From positions 34,392,820-34,456,819 of the forward strand of contig JAMXIF010001253.1 in the NCBI GenBank assembly GCA_028583685.1: 64,000 bases of DNA, read 5' to 3'. Of the stretch, positions 34,583 to 46,494 are shown one piece after another (positions within the stretch are counted from its first letter, which is position 1; each line of letters begins with the position of its first letter). This DNA is from Petaurus breviceps papuanus. Taxonomy: Eukaryota > Chordata > Mammalia > Diprotodontia > Petauridae. Made by a program: the position numbers and the translations under genes. The notes beneath the pieces were generated by a model. That model was given only the letters and a program-made list of their open reading frames with translations, was not told where the DNA came from and did no database searches.

Positions 34583-34876
34583 GGGGCGGCCATGTAGCAC
34601 AGCGAGTAAGAGCACCGGCTCCAGTGTCAGGATGACCTGGGGATCGAATCCTGGGCTCAGACACTTAGCACCAACCCAGAAACACCTGGCTGTGTAACCT
34701 TGAGCAAGTTCCTTAACCCCAATTGCTTAGGGGCAGCCAGGTGGCTCAGTGAGTGAGAGCACTCGCTCAAGTGTCGGGATGTCCTGGGGATCAAATCTTG
34801 GCTCAGATACTTAGCACCACACCCAGAAATAACTGGCAGTGTAACCTTGAGCAAGTTACTTAACCCAGATTGGTTA
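34583..34876 (+). mobile_element. Dimeric tRNA-derived SINE, second copy
   Basis: Left arm 34583-34729 and right arm 34730-34876, joined by the same 'caattgctta'/'gggg' junction as at 26.3 kb. The left arm has 'ggatcgaatcc', 'cagacacttagcacc' and 'acacctggctgtgtaacc'; the right arm has 'ggatcaaatct', 'cagatacttagcacc' and 'ataactggcagtgtaacc'. These differences are the same at both loci. It is inserted in the A-rich tail of the preceding SINE, with AAATAAAT on both sides as a possible duplication. Confidence 0.9.
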
Positions 34877-35089
34877 AAAATAAATAAATTAAATTAAATT
34901 AAATTTAAAAAATTAAAAAAAAAGTTTATAAAGCATTTGATAAAAAAAATAAAAATGGAAAAGGAGGCAAAAATACAGAAAAAAATGATTATTGCATTGA
35001 AAAATATCTGGCAGCGCAAGCAATATTTCCCATGAATACTGTAGAATACTCTATTCTCCATGCTCCCCCACCAATATGCCTCTGTAAAG

Positions 35090-35400
35090 GATCAGAAGAA
35101 GGTGTCTTCTCATATCTTTTATTTGGAAGCTGTTCTTCATAATTTTGCAATTTTTTTTTCCTTTTTGTTGACGTCATTGTAGATATGTTATATTTTCCTG
35201 ACTCTGCCTCCTTTGTTTAACATTAATTCATATAAGCTTTTCCATATTTCGTTGTGTTCATCATACCCAGAGCATCTTTTAGAACAACAATAGCCCATTA
35301 CTGTCTTGAACCATAGTTTATTTACTGTCCCCAAATTGATGGAAATTGATTGAGTTTCCAGTTCTTTGATGTGGATGTGCATTGTTTTAATCATTTTACA
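35090..35400 (-). mobile_element. Old L1 3' end fragment
   Basis: Minus-strand ORF2 C-terminal/3' sequence comparable to 23.7-23.9 kb ('taattcatataagcttttcc', 'gatggaaattgattgagttt'). Diverged. Confidence 0.5.
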
Positions 35401-35609
35401 AATGAAGAAATTTAAAGGAAGTTAAGTGGCTTACCTAAGGTCACTCAAATATCCTAGTGAATCCATGATATCAAAAATATGGTCATTCCTTCAATATAAT
35501 ACACTTTTCAAAAACAATCCAAACCATCCATATCCTCCTATCCTGTATTCTCTTGAACATATATTTCTATAAGATTGCAATAAATGCTTATCCTCAAATT
35601 CTCCTAATT

Positions 35610-35868
35610 ATAGCTAGCATTTATATATTATAGCTATGCAATAGTTTAAGGTTTATAAAGGGCTTTACAAGATATTTATCTTGATTTATCCTCCCAACAA
35701 CCCAGGAAGGTAGGCTCTATTATTAATAATTTACACATAAGGAAAATGAGACAAATAGATACTAGTGACTTGTGCTGTGTCACATAGCTAGTGTTTGAAT
35801 CTAAATTTGAACTCAGGTTTTCCTTATTCAAGTTCAACTCTTTATCTTCTGTGCCACCAGCATCAATG
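35610..35868 (-). mobile_element. MIR fossil
   Basis: Antisense: 'ttataaagggctttacaaga', 'caacaacccaggaaggtagg', 'gtgctgtgtcacatagctag', 'gaactcaggttttccttatt'. Confidence 0.66.
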
Positions 35869-36324
35869 AAACATACAGGCTTTCCATTGGTTATGTCTTG
35901 TCATGCAACTAGCCCATTTATCAATAATATTGTTTTCTGATGACATCCTTTACATGCTTCTCTATTATGTACCTTTTTTATACACTAATTTGATGCTGCC
36001 TACCTGTGCTCACTACTTGCCTGAAGATAACATTGAGCCATAAAAATATAGGAACAGCTTTTAAAATAGATGATGCCATGCTAAATACTCATAATTTCCA
36101 AAATACATGGAATAAAAAACTTTAAAAATAAAGAGATTTAGCAGAAGTTGAAGCTATGTGAAGATAAGATGAGGTATATATCATCACTGCCATAGTTTCT
36201 TCCATTGGAATTGTCCCAAAGATTTTTTCCAGTGAATCTCTAGATAACCTTGTATCCCAGTATTCTTATGCAATTAAAAATATTCATTTTTATCTAATTG
36301 AATTCTATCAAATATGAGGAGGTG

Positions 36325-36590
36325 GAATAATAATAATAGTTCACTTAAAGAAAGTTAAGGTTTGCAAATTGTTTTACATATGTCATATCAATCCTCAATC
36401 CTGTGATATTTAACATCATTGTCATTGTCATCATAATCATCATCATAGGTTTTCAGATGAGGATGTTTAGATTTACAGAGATAAAGTGGCTTGCACATGG
36501 TCACATAGTAAGAAAGTGTAGAAAGCCAAATTTGAACCTAAACCTCTTATGACTCCAATAGTACTTTAGCTATTAGACCAAAGAAATAAT
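36325..36590 (-). mobile_element. MIR fossil
   Basis: Antisense: 'aataataatagttcacttaa', 'gcttgcacatggtcacatag', 'ccaaatttgaacctaaacct'. Contains a short ATC-type simple repeat near 36418-36448. Confidence 0.65.
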
Positions 36591-36789
36591 TGGTGATAAT
36601 AACTACAATTTCATTTCAATCCCTGGCTGCCCCACAACCACAAAGTATACTGATAAATTAATTGAATCATAGAGCTGGCAGGGATCTTAAAGCTTGTTTG
36701 ATTTTGTTTTTTATCCTCCAACTCCATATGCAATAAAAGGAAACTGAAGTTGATAGAGGAAAAATGAAGTAAAAATATGGCTCAAATTT

Positions 36790-37165
36790 ACTTAGCAATA
36801 ATGTGTTTATAATGTACTTAGCTCTATGATAAAAGCTAGAGACACAAAGACAAGGGAAAATATGATCCTTGCTCTGAAGTTCATTTTATAGCATGCAAAT
36901 AACATGCAAAATACTCATTTGCATGGAAGGGAATCTGAGAAGGATTTTATAAGGTATGGGAAGGAGGAGGGAGACCAGGAATTGTACTGCATTTGTTTTT
37001 AATACATTTTAAATTTATTTATTTGAGTATATTTTCCTCTTATCTGACAAGAGGATTTAATCTCCTTTAGGTCAGATGCTATTTCATTTTTTTTTGGTCT
37101 TGGTATTCCCAGCATCTAGCATATATAGGTGCTTAAAAGAGTTTGTTTGTTGATTGACTTCAACA
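36790..37165 (+). mobile_element. Ancient repeat fragment followed by L2 3' tail
   Basis: 36790-36960 resembles the repeat at 21.7 kb ('agagacacaaagacaaggga', 'gatccttgctctgaagttca'). 37000-37165 is an L2-like tail ('gtattcccagcatctagcat', 'gtttgtttgttgattgactt'). Confidence 0.42.
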
Positions 37166-37254
37166 TTATATTTCAGCTCCAGTCTCACTATAAAAATTCC
37201 CTCAGCACCTGGGGTCTCTTCACTCTGGAGTATCTAGTTGTTCTTTTGGGTAAT

Positions 37255-37772
37255 TTTAATGGCATATAAAACCTCCCTGGCCCATGAATACGCTTCATAT
37301 GGAGCCCATTAAGGGAAGCTTGCTTTCGAGAGGCTTGATTGTAGGAAGGCTTTCATACCTTTTGCTAATTTCTTATTAGGCACTGAGTCATGAGGGTTAT
37401 GATGCCTTCTGGCTCTGAGAAGTGTAAATATACTCAAATTGATATTTTGCTTTGGGGGCTAGTTTATGAGAAGGATCTTGGGATTCCCTGGTAGAGATTC
37501 TGAGTGACCCTAAGTTTGGATCAAGGTTCTCTTGATCCAGGGATGTATGTAAAGTGTATAGTTGATTCAGGCAGTCAGAGTCCTGTCTGTTGGTCTCTAT
37601 TTCTCTGCTTGTATTTTCTCTGAAGGTCAGGGTACTGATTTTTTTCCCTGATCTAGTGAATGTGATTAAAAAGAGATTGTCGACCCCTTGAACAGCTATC
37701 TTTCCTAGTAAAACAGTTCTAAGAACCTGTACTAGCAACCATCCTGGATATGTCAGTGTGGTTGCTGCTATA
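37255..37772 (+). mobile_element. LTR-like fossil, second copy of the 16 kb family
   Basis: Aligns with 16305-16853: 'catataaaacctcc', 'ggagcccattaagggaagct', 'aggtcagggtactgattttt', 'gtgattaaaaagagattg' and the end 'ggttgctgcta'. Old. The 113-codon minus-strand frame at 37397-37738 falls inside it and is not regarded as a gene. Confidence 0.5.
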
Positions 37773-37964
37773 CCCTGGAATATCCTTCTACCATTCCATC
37801 TGGCTTCTCTCAGTGAATATCTCAGGGGCTTCCATTTCTGGGAGTAGTCAAGGCTGACCAGACTTCAAACCCCTCCTGGCTTTGCTTCTGACTTTCTGGA
37901 ATTGAGTATGTCCTTGCTTGGGTAACTTTTCTCCTTTCTCCTTACCTGTTTTTGCTTCTTTTTA

Positions 37965-38225
37965 TATGTTGGCTTCCAGTATTAAAATATTGTTCCTTGA
38001 GAGACTGTTTTCCATTTTTTTACTTGTATGTGTATTCCTAACAATTAGCAAAATGCTGGTATATAATAAAGTACTCAATACATGCTTGTCGCTTTGACTA
38101 AATTAAAAGGTAGTCTGTAATTATATTAAGATGGATTTTAAATGAAAAGGTTTGTATTTTATAATAGAGTTAATGAGGAGCCACTGGAATATCTTGAGTG
38201 GGCTACATGTCTAATAAGATGGAGG
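37965..38225 (+). mobile_element. L2 tail and ancient repeat fragment
   Basis: 'cctaacaattagcaaaatgc' to 'actcaatacatgcttgtcgc' (to about 38100) is an L2-type tail. 38135-38220 ('gaggagccactggaatatct') resembles the downstream part of the ancient repeat called at 21.7 kb. Confidence 0.42.
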
Positions 38226-39165
38226 CTAGATGTTTTCTCTGATCTGCAAAACCTCTCAAAATTCTCCAAAACAGCTATCATCAAGGTTCATGTTACCAGG
38301 AACTCAAAAGAAAGTTTAAAAAAATGAAATAATGCCTACCTTAAGCTTACTCAGCACCATACTCCTGGCAGTAGGGTTACACTAGCCCAGCAGACTCACA
38401 GGATTGCATTAAAAACCAACCCCAAATCCAGTCCTTCCTCTATCTTTCTGAAATCTCAGAGATGTGGACTCCAATCTCTGGAAGTTTTCTGGGACTTTAG
38501 TGGTCAGTTCTGTAGTAGTGTTTTGTGTTAGACAAGATATCAATATGAAAGTGGAGGAAGAGAGAAAGGGACAGCACATATGCTTAGACTTGGAGTAGAG
38601 CTCAACAACATAGCCTGTCACCACTCCTACCCCAGAGCCTTAGATATACAAACTCCAGAGTATAGATTTTAACCCTAGCCATAGTAGTATCAGCAGGGTA
38701 GCACTCTGTATTGCTAGGCCAGGTAAATTAGGTACCTAAAAAACAGGACAGGATAACATCATGCAATAATCCACTAAGCCTGAGGGAAAGTGTTCTCCAT
38801 TTACCTGGAGTCAGTTTGGTCCTCCTTATAGTTACTTGGAACAGAGACATAGTTTGGTGCACAGTAAATTGTTTAGTGTGGGAGGAAAATAAGACACTTT
38901 GAGATCTAGTGCCTAGGAGAACTGCCAAGAGATGGAAGTAAATCAGAATATGAACAATAAAGGGAAATAAGAAAGGGGAAAAGACTAAAATCATAAAAGG
39001 TTTCAGCAAGAAGAAAACTTAAAGGCCTTGAACATAAGCAGATAAATCAAATAGGAAAATATTAGCAAGAATATTAGCAAAAAATTAGCAAGAAGGAAAC
39101 ATAGGATTTAGATTTAATATGAATTATAAGTGTAGTTTAAGTGAGAATTAAAAAAGCAGAATTCA
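38226..39165. other. Unassigned, possibly an old L1 5' region
   Basis: Composition and position before the ORF1-like sequence at 39.56 kb would fit an L1 leader, but I find no diagnostic motif. No gene seen. Confidence 0.3.
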
Positions 39166-39169
39166 TAGC

Positions 39170-39535
39170 CTATAATGGTAATGGTAATTTGAAGATCTTT
39201 TCTACTCCTTAATAGGATGAATGTAATCACATGGAGTCTATGGTGGGACGAGTTTACCAAAGGGTGGAGCAGAGCCCAGAGAAAGCAGGGAGTCAGAGCA
39301 GTTAGAACAGAGTGGGGAGAGAGGATGCAGGCCAGGACAGAGCTAGGTTTGTGAGTGTTTGTTTGTGGGAAGTGTTTGGTGTTACTCTCTGCTGTGTTAT
39401 GGAGTATTAACTTTGTTGCTATTATGGATTTGGTTTTCTGGTGTTGGGATTTGACTTTTTCATTTCTGAATAAATGTTTTGCTTCTGTCTTCTATATTTT
39501 GAGTCTGTTATATTTTGTGATTCAGAACTACGCTG
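39170..39535 (+). mobile_element. Possible LTR fossil
   Basis: An AATAAA at 39469-39474 is followed by a GT/T-rich stretch, with a purine/GC-richer block upstream ('gagcagagcccagagaaagc'). This looks like the U3-R-U5 texture of a short LTR. Neither limit has a confirmed duplication. Confidence 0.33.
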
Positions 39536-39559
39536 GCATATTCATAGTTGTTATTGGCT

Positions 39560-41225
39560 CTGTGAATATTGCCTTGATGGCAGAAATAATTGGCAAAATA
39601 GAGAGAAAAAAAGAAACTTGAATCATTGATGAAAAGCCCCACCAAAGAACCAAAAGAGGAAAAATTGTTGAGAATGGAAATATACAGAAGTGAAGGACAA
39701 CCTAGAAGAAGAAAAAACAGAAGTAATAGCATTAAAAGAAAATATGTGTTTGATTCAAACAACACATATTTTTCTTGAAGACAGAATGAGTGGAGGTAAC
39801 TTAAATTTTATAAGACTCCCAGATAAACATTGTAAAGTATGGCTGAATTTTGTTCCATAGAGATTATATGAAAATATGATTTGAAGTCATACTGGTGACT
39901 AACATCAGCGATAAAACTCCTTGTAAGGGGCAGTGGGGAATGTTGACCATCTGAAAAGCAGCATATCTACTACTTTTCTTTGCTATGAGAAGGTATTTTA
40001 ATGTATATCAAAAGAACTGCCAGGCCAGGTCTCATTCACTAAAGATGAAGATGAGGTCAGGGGCAGCTAGGTGGCACAATGAGTAGAGCTGGCCCTGGAC
40101 TCAGGAGGGCCTGAGTTCAGATCCAGCCTCAGACACTTAAAAACACAAAGGAAAAAAAAATACCCATTAAAAAAATGAGGATGAGGTCAATTAAATCCAG
40201 GTGTCTTAGATAATGGGCCTTTTATCATTGATATTCTAGGTTCCTATCTTCAAACTCATGCTTTTTTCATTTTTTTTTTTTTTAGTAATTGAGGAAAATT
40301 CTTTCTCATGCTATCTGATGTAGACAAACAGGGAGGAGATTAAGAGTATTTTTTGGGCTTGGCATTTCCTTTGTTAAATAAAGAATGAAGTAAATGAAGA
40401 TGAAAAGGGAGGAGGGATTGAAATGTAGAAAAGGGAAGATGTAATAAAGCGGTGGGGTTTAGTGAACCCTGGAATGCTGACCAATGTGTGTCAAGGCAGG
40501 AAATTTGAATCTGGATGAATTTTATAAAAGGGCTTTTATAATTATCTTAATATGTGCTTGGGCCTAGGAAGGGCCCCTTTTTCAAAAGGGGTTAAAGGCC
40601 AAGTCACCCATCAGACAATGACTTGAAATTTTTTTTTTTCTACATTCACTCATGACCTGGTGGAATTCTTGGTAAGACAGTTACTGCTGACAACATAAGT
40701 AAAAATCTCGAAAACCATAATGAAAGAAATAGTAAAAGAAAACTGCAGAGAATTTCTGAACACAGAAAAGGAAATATCAGTGGAAGGAATACATAGATTG
40801 GCTCCAGAAAAACAAAACAAATAATAATAATAATAATAAAACAAGGCTTCAAACTCCAAGGCACATAGTGGTTAAATTTAACAATTCTATTCCGAAACTA
40901 CAAATTCTGCAAATTAGGACAAAGACCTTCATATACAAAGGAAATTAAAATAACACAAGAATATTCTGCAGCCACCGGAAAACATAGAAGGGAATGAATT
41001 ATTTTCCTATGAGCAATGGAACTCAGGATGTAGGCCATGGTGACTTAACTTGCAGATCTGAACTTAACCTTAAACAAAATGAGTCATTGGATAATAAGGA
41101 GGTGTTTGAAACATTCTTTAAAAGAAAACCAGGATCATATTTCTTGTCTTAATGTGTTGGGGAGGGGGTAGATGTAGAGAGAGAATCTGTAACTGAAAAA
41201 TAAAAATTAAAAATGAGTTTTTTTT
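39560..41225 (+). mobile_element. Ancient L1/HAL1-type element with ORF1 traces
   Basis: At 39775-39830 the plus strand can be read as FLEDRMSGGNLNFIRLPD, the counterpart of the DLENRSRRDNLKIISLPE motif of ORF1p. 40785-40935 has ORF1 C-terminal-like sequence (EGIHRLAPEKQNK). The end at about 41160-41225 has the G-rich tract and 'ctgaaaaataaaaattaaaa' typical of L1/HAL1 3' ends. ORF1 is followed by a 3' tail with no ORF2, so it may be an old HAL1. Highly diverged. A SINE sits at 40060. Confidence 0.52.
40060..40179 (+). mobile_element. SINE (internally shortened) with target-site duplication
   Basis: 'ggggcagctaggtggcacaa', 'ggcctgagttcagatccagc', 'ctcagacacttaaaaacac', then an A-rich tail. 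The usual 'actagctgtgtgacc...caagtcactta' part is missing. Flanked by GATGAGGTCA at 40050-40059 and 40180-40189, extending imperfectly to 'atgaagatgaggtca'/'atgaggatgaggtca'. Confidence 0.82.
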
Positions 41226-41930
41226 TCAAAAAAGAAAACCATTTCCAAAGAGATTATTTTCTCTCAAAACACCCCAGACAACAACAATACAGGAGGTGTA
41301 TATAAAAGTAGGGTCCAAGGAGAGAAACAGCAACAGTGACAACATAGAGTTAAAAAATATACACAGTGAGACATGGGTAAAGGTGGAATGACATAGAGGT
41401 AATGGTGAAGAGGTGGATTGGTTCCATTGCTGAAAGAACCTATGACACTTGTTTCACAGGTAAATCAATGTATTTTGTGGGCCTACATTATAAAATTGGA
41501 GGACACATGGAAGAGGGAGGAAAAGAATAGAGGGAAAAGTGAGATGTGCCCTGGTCAAATTAAGAATTAGCATTAAAGAGAAGGAGATCTCATCACCTAA
41601 GAAAAGAATAGCCTACACGGAGGTATATGAAGAAAAAGTGGGAGAAAAAGGGTGGGGGAGATTTTGTTTTGGTGATGGCAAAGGTTTCCACAGTTGAATT
41701 CCCCTATGGCTGAAGGTAGATGTTCTGTAAATGAAGATAAGGATCATGTGCTTGATATCCTTTGGGGATATGGTGTTTTAAAAGACCATTTCTCATGCCT
41801 AGTGAATGGGTAGTTGGAACTCATGTGTGCTACTGGTGCCTGGGGGGAAGGATGTGGACTGGGAAAGGAAATTTTTAACAGGAGGAGGGTAAATATCATA
41901 ATGGAGCTACAAAATGGAGGTTGGGGAGAG
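41226..41930. other. Unassigned purine-rich sequence
   Basis: Purine-rich plus strand. The 66-codon frame at 41814-42014 has no recognisable features. Nothing supported. Confidence 0.3.
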
Positions 41931-42177
41931 TATGCCCAGCACTTAACACAGTGCCTGACACATTGTTGTTGTTCAGTAATTCATTCATGTCTGAAAATCC
42001 ATGGGTTCACATAGAGTTGGACATGATATAAAATGGGACACTGGAGAAGGAAATGGCAAACTCCAGTATTTTACCAATAATTTACATGCTATTTGTCATT
42101 AAAATATGAGCTTCCAGAGGGCAGTAAAGTATTTTTGTTTAGAAACTAATGACATTTGCCTGTTGTATAATAACAAT

Positions 42178-42470
42178 GCTATTGTTCAGTCATTTTCAGT
42201 TTTGTGTCTTATTCTTCAAGACTCCATTTGATGTTTTCTTGGCAAAATACTGGAGTAATTGGTCATTTCCTTTTCCAGCATGGCCCATTTTATGAGAAAT
42301 AGAGACAAATGGGGTTAAGTGACTTGCCTCATATAACTAGCAAGTGTTTGAGGTCTAATTTGAAGTCAGATCTTTCTGACTCTAGGCCATGTTGTCTACA
42401 CTTCACTATCTAGCTGTCTGACTGGCACACAGTAGGCACTTAACAAATGTTTACTGAATTGAATTCAATT
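42178..42470 (-). mobile_element. CORE-SINE with adjoining L2 tail
   Basis: 42178-42420: 'ttgttcagtcattttcagtt', 'cttggcaaaatactggagta', 'gggttaagtgacttgcctca', 'cactatctagctgtct' is an antisense CORE-SINE. It splits an L2 tail: '..gcacttaacacagtgcctg' at about 41938-41957 before it and 'gtaggcacttaacaaatgtt' at 42433-42452 after it. Confidence 0.68.
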
Positions 42471-42840
42471 GAACCAGAAAAGGAGGGTCTATAGTAGAGA
42501 GATAATATGGATAATGAAGAGAATGAGTGAGAGAAATTCTCTTTGGAAAGGTACACGAAAAAATGAGATTTAAAAAAAAATAATGTATAAGACTAGTTAA
42601 AGTGAAGGGCAGAAAGGGGGAAATATGCTTGAATAACCTGGGAGGGAAAAACAGAGCAGGAAGAATTAAATAACTGGATTAAAAGAAGAAAAGTAAAAGC
42701 AATTAATCAGTAAAATTTCAAAGGGAAGGTTAATCAGGACTGAAGGAAAGAGTAAATAAAAATAGGGCCACCTTAAAAGAGATTAAACTAAAGTAACTGA
42801 AAATTCATAATACTGTATTTACAGTAGAAGAGGAGAAAAT

Positions 42841-43006
42841 TAGGGCAGGTAGGTGACGCAGTGAATAGAGCACTACCTCTGGAGTTAGGAGGATCCTAGT
42901 TCAAATTAGGCCTCAGACACTTAACACTTACTAGCCATGTGACCTTGGTCAAGTCACTTAACCCAAATTTCCTTGCCCTCTCCCCTCCAAAAAGCAAAAA
43001 AAAAAA
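42841..43006 (+). mobile_element. tRNA-derived SINE with 12-bp target-site duplication
   Basis: 'gggcaggtaggtgacgcagt', 'tggagttaggaggatcctag', 'ttaggcctcagacacttaac', 'gaccttggtcaagtcactta', A tail. Flanked by a perfect AGAGGAGAAAAT at 42829-42840 and 43007-43018. Confidence 0.9.
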
Positions 43007-43018
43007 AGAGGAGAAAAT

Positions 43019-43564
43019 CATGAGATAATATATTAGAGACAAATGGAGGAAAATATAAAACTGACTCAAAACTTTAAGTGTGAATGAATTGAAAAAGAAC
43101 TGAACTAGGATAATGGTCATTTGAATGGAGAGAAAAGATCAAGATGCAGGAGATAAGAGTTGGCCAATTATATGTGGTGGTGCATTTAAGAAGAAAGAGA
43201 AAAAGGTGAACTTGTAATCTTGGGCGCCTAGAAAGATGGTGGTGCCAAAAACAGAAAGCTGAAAGTTAGGAAAAGGGGTAAGTTTTGGGGAAAGATGATG
43301 GTTTTAAGATGCCTCTGCAACATCCATTATATATGATCCATAGACAGTTGGTCATATGTAAGTGGAGCTGAAAACATACAGTAGGGCTGAATAGACTCAA
43401 CATTTAATAGGAAAATTGAGAACTGAATTCTTTTGGGGAAATCAAAAAGCTCTTTACAAGAGTCCCAAGCTTTACTCAGAAATAGAGACACATCTTTTCT
43501 AATATAAGTATTGCAGGCCTTATGGCACATTGTTGTTTTCTCAAAGTTAAAAATTTATGTCATT
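43019..43564. other. Unassigned sequence
   Basis: No frame or repeat I can defend. The part at 43019-43140 is A/G-rich, like L1 coding strands, but is too short to assign. Confidence 0.3.
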
Positions 43565-43818
43565 ATAAACAATAATAGTATCTAGCATTACTATAGAGCT
43601 TTAAAGTTTGCAAAGTACTTTACAAATATCTCATTTTATCTTTATAACAACCCTGGGGACCAGGTGCTGTTATTATCCCCATTTTACAGATAAGGAAACT
43701 GATGCTGAGAGAGGCTAAATGATTTGCTCAACATCATATTTTCTGAGAGACAATTGAACTCAGGTCCCTTGTAAATCCAGGTCCAATGTTATATCTATTA
43801 TGGCACCTAACTGCCCCC
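43565..43818 (-). mobile_element. MIR/CORE-SINE
   Basis: Near-complete antisense copy: 'tttgcaaagtactttacaaa', 'ataacaaccctggggaccag', 'ccattttacagataaggaaa', 'gaactcaggtcccttgtaaa', 'tatggcacctaactgccccc'. Confidence 0.76.
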
Positions 43819-44849
43819 AAAAGGAAATGGAGAAATGCACACAGATATGTGTGTGTGACCCAAAGTTTCATTTTCACAGATATAAATATATGCATAAGTT
43901 GGAACAGCTTTACACATAGGTAGGTATAAATGGCACCAACAAAGAAAACAATAATTATCCCATCTATCCTGTCTTTATTCTTAAAATTCCCACCACTAGT
44001 GTGTTAGATGACTTTAAGGTGAAAGATATGATTGTGATTAAGCATTTTGTTATGAGTATCAGATATTATTTATTGAATCATTTGTAGGTATGAGTTTATT
44101 GGACTAACCAATTCATACCTGAGACACAAGTTGTTACCACGGTCATGGAGGGGATTCTTGAGCTCTAAAGGCAAGAAGATGATAGTTACTTATTATAGTC
44201 CTCAGTTGTCTTTTGAGGCTACCTTTAGACATTAGATAAAGGTATGAAGAGCCAGAGATTTTTTTTGCATGATTTGTAAGCTGACTCCTTATACAATATT
44301 TTTACAGCTGAGTATCCTGATAGGAGGTAGAACAATATAGTCAAATGTGCCCTTTTTTGGTGGACTTGTATAATTTGATTAAGTTCCCCTGAATTTTACT
44401 CTATGTTGTATTCTTTATAGAACACGTGCCCTAGGGAAATTAAAACTTGGGATGTGTTACCATGATGCCTCAATTTTGGGAGATATAAAACACCAAAAGA
44501 TTTGGATAATGATGTCTCTGTAGTCCAAGCTGCATCCTCTGAAACCTTCACTAATCTAGTCAACATGCTTGTGTCAGAATTCATGGAACCCTGATATTTT
44601 TAAAGAATAGAGCACTGAAGGAATGAAAGCAGAACTTATAGACATACTCAACTTTGATTCCATCTTCTCTATGAAGGAGATTGACTTGAAAACTTTCAAT
44701 AGCAGGATAAACCTGGATAACACATAAAATGTGTTCACTTTCTTACTCCAGGACAGAGATTCTTTCATTTTGATATTTTTATTAGCTCATAGAAGAATGC
44801 CATGTGTATAGTCATTTCAAGAAAAATTTTGGTAAATTAATTTGATTTA
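43819..44849. other. Unassigned sequence
   Basis: About 1 kb with no recognised repeat. Minus-strand frames of 62 and 64 codons (44396-44584, 44574-44768) show no family features. Confidence 0.3.
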
Positions 44850-45420
44850 AGAAATGAAGCACAGGTAGCTGAGGAGGTAATAGCAAAGCACATGGATTCC
44901 TTTCTTGTCTTATCCTGCTTCAGAGAAATTATGTCCCAGAGCACAGAAAGAATTTCTGACATTATGGCAGAACCACTGGTTGTAACCTTTTATGAATCAT
45001 GAAGAATGAGAGAAATAACAGAAGATGGGGAATTTTGTTCCACTTTCAAAAAGTAGCAAAAATTTGACCCAAGGAATTACAGCAAGAGGATCTTAAAATC
45101 TATCTTTGGAAAAAATCTAGGACAAATTATTTTAAAAAGATAGTTAATTGTCACTTAGAAGAGAAAATTATGATCATTAAAAGTTAGCATATTTTTACTA
45201 AGAACAAGGCATGCCATAATAAATGCATCCCCTTTATTGATTGGATTGTTAGATGAAAAGATCTGGGAGATGATAAACATAGTATATTTATCTTCATTTT
45301 AGAGATGAATTTAATTAAGCCATTCTTGACATTCTTATGGATGGAAGAGTGTGGGCTGAATAATAGTATATGTAACTAATTCTAATGTAAGTAGGCTGAA
45401 CACACTACTTATAAGGATTA
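44850..45420 (+). mobile_element. L3/CR1 LINE, reverse-transcriptase part
   Basis: 'ccaaggaattacagcaagag', 'aatctaggacaaattatttt', 'aagaacaaggcatgccataa' and 'gatgaatttaattaagccat' follow the order of the L3 reverse transcriptase region (meaning ..NYRPV.., ..KILEQI.., ..KNKACH..). No continuous frame. The same LINE appears to resume at 46.5 kb beyond an antisense L1. Confidence 0.65.
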
Positions 45421-45539
45421 GACAAGTTTTCTTATTCAATAAAATTTCCCTCATAACAAGGGATAATACTTAATATATAAGGTTTTTCCTAATTTCCTCA
45501 ATACTGAAGGAAAGTAAATCAAAATATTAGCTGCCATTT

Positions 45540-46490
45540 TTCACCTATTGTCGAGTGCTGCTGACAAGCAAAAGACTTCAGAAGTTCTCTTAAGTCCTTC
45601 ACTATTGCTTTCCTTGACAATTTTGTGACCATTGTATAAATTATTTTTGTTCTACTTACTTTTTGTCTGCCTCACTGCATAAATCTTTTTATATTTCCTT
45701 GAATTCTTCATACTTATTTTTTTAGGTTGCAATAATGTTCTGTAACAGTGATATGCTATTATTTGTTCATTCTCTGACTAAACAGAAACCACTTTCTTTC
45801 TAATTACTGTTAAAAAAAAAGATGCTACAATAAATATTTTTGTATTTATGGAATTTTTGTCATAGACCTAACTCTTATATACCTAGTAGTGATGTTTCTC
45901 TGTCAAAGGGTTTATTCTATATAATGATTTTTAAAATAAGATTCTAAAGTGTTTTCTGGAATGATAACATCAATTCACAACTGAACCACCATTTTACTAG
46001 GGTGCTTGTGTTTTTGCAGTCTATTCAATATTTATTATTATTTTTTTCCATCTTTTTTGTCATCTTTTCAAATCCAATGCATGCCAAATGAAGCCTCAAA
46101 ATTTTATTAATTTACATTTCTGTTATATTCAATTACTTTGAATAATTATTACAAATTGGTACAAATGGAGTACATTTCTTCTTTGCAAAAATGACCGTTC
46201 ATATCCTTAAAGTGCTTATCCATTTGGCAATGATTCCCATTGTCCTTATATATTCAAACGGTTCCATATAGCTAGGATAAATTCTTTTTTTTTAGCAGTA
46301 TTTACTATGAAGATATTTTTCTCTATTTCCTTATCTTTTAATTCTTGCTACATTGATTTTGCTCATGTGTCTCAATTTCATCCTCTCTAATTATTGAGAG
46401 AATCTATCCTTTGTAGAGCTATGAATCATTCACTTAGGCATAGTAATATAAGGGGTGAGGATCATTTCTAATTCTGGGTTCAACCTTTTA
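45540..46490 (-). mobile_element. Old L1 ORF2 C-terminal/3' fragment
   Basis: Minus-strand L1 with the same order as 23.9-24.5 kb: 'gatgctacaataaatatttt', 'cctagtagtgatgtttctct', 'aatgaccgttcatatcctta', 'gtgcttatccatttggcaat'. Diverged, not coding. Sits inside an L3 element. Confidence 0.7.
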
Positions 46491-46494
46491 AAGA

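Noticed and set aside
34583-34876. tRNA genes
   Set aside because: A- and B-box-like sequences are present, but no cloverleaf can be drawn. They belong to the tRNA-derived heads of SINEs here and at the other SINE loci.
37397-37738. 113-codon minus-strand frame
   Set aside because: Antisense to the LTR-like repeat at 37.26-37.77 kb; not supported by any family feature.
41968-42060. Possible fold-back SINE piece ('gttgttgttcag' then 'ggagaaggaaatggcaaac')
   Set aside because: Pieces of both orientations of a CORE-SINE seem to be present, but the match is too short and worn to claim a structure.
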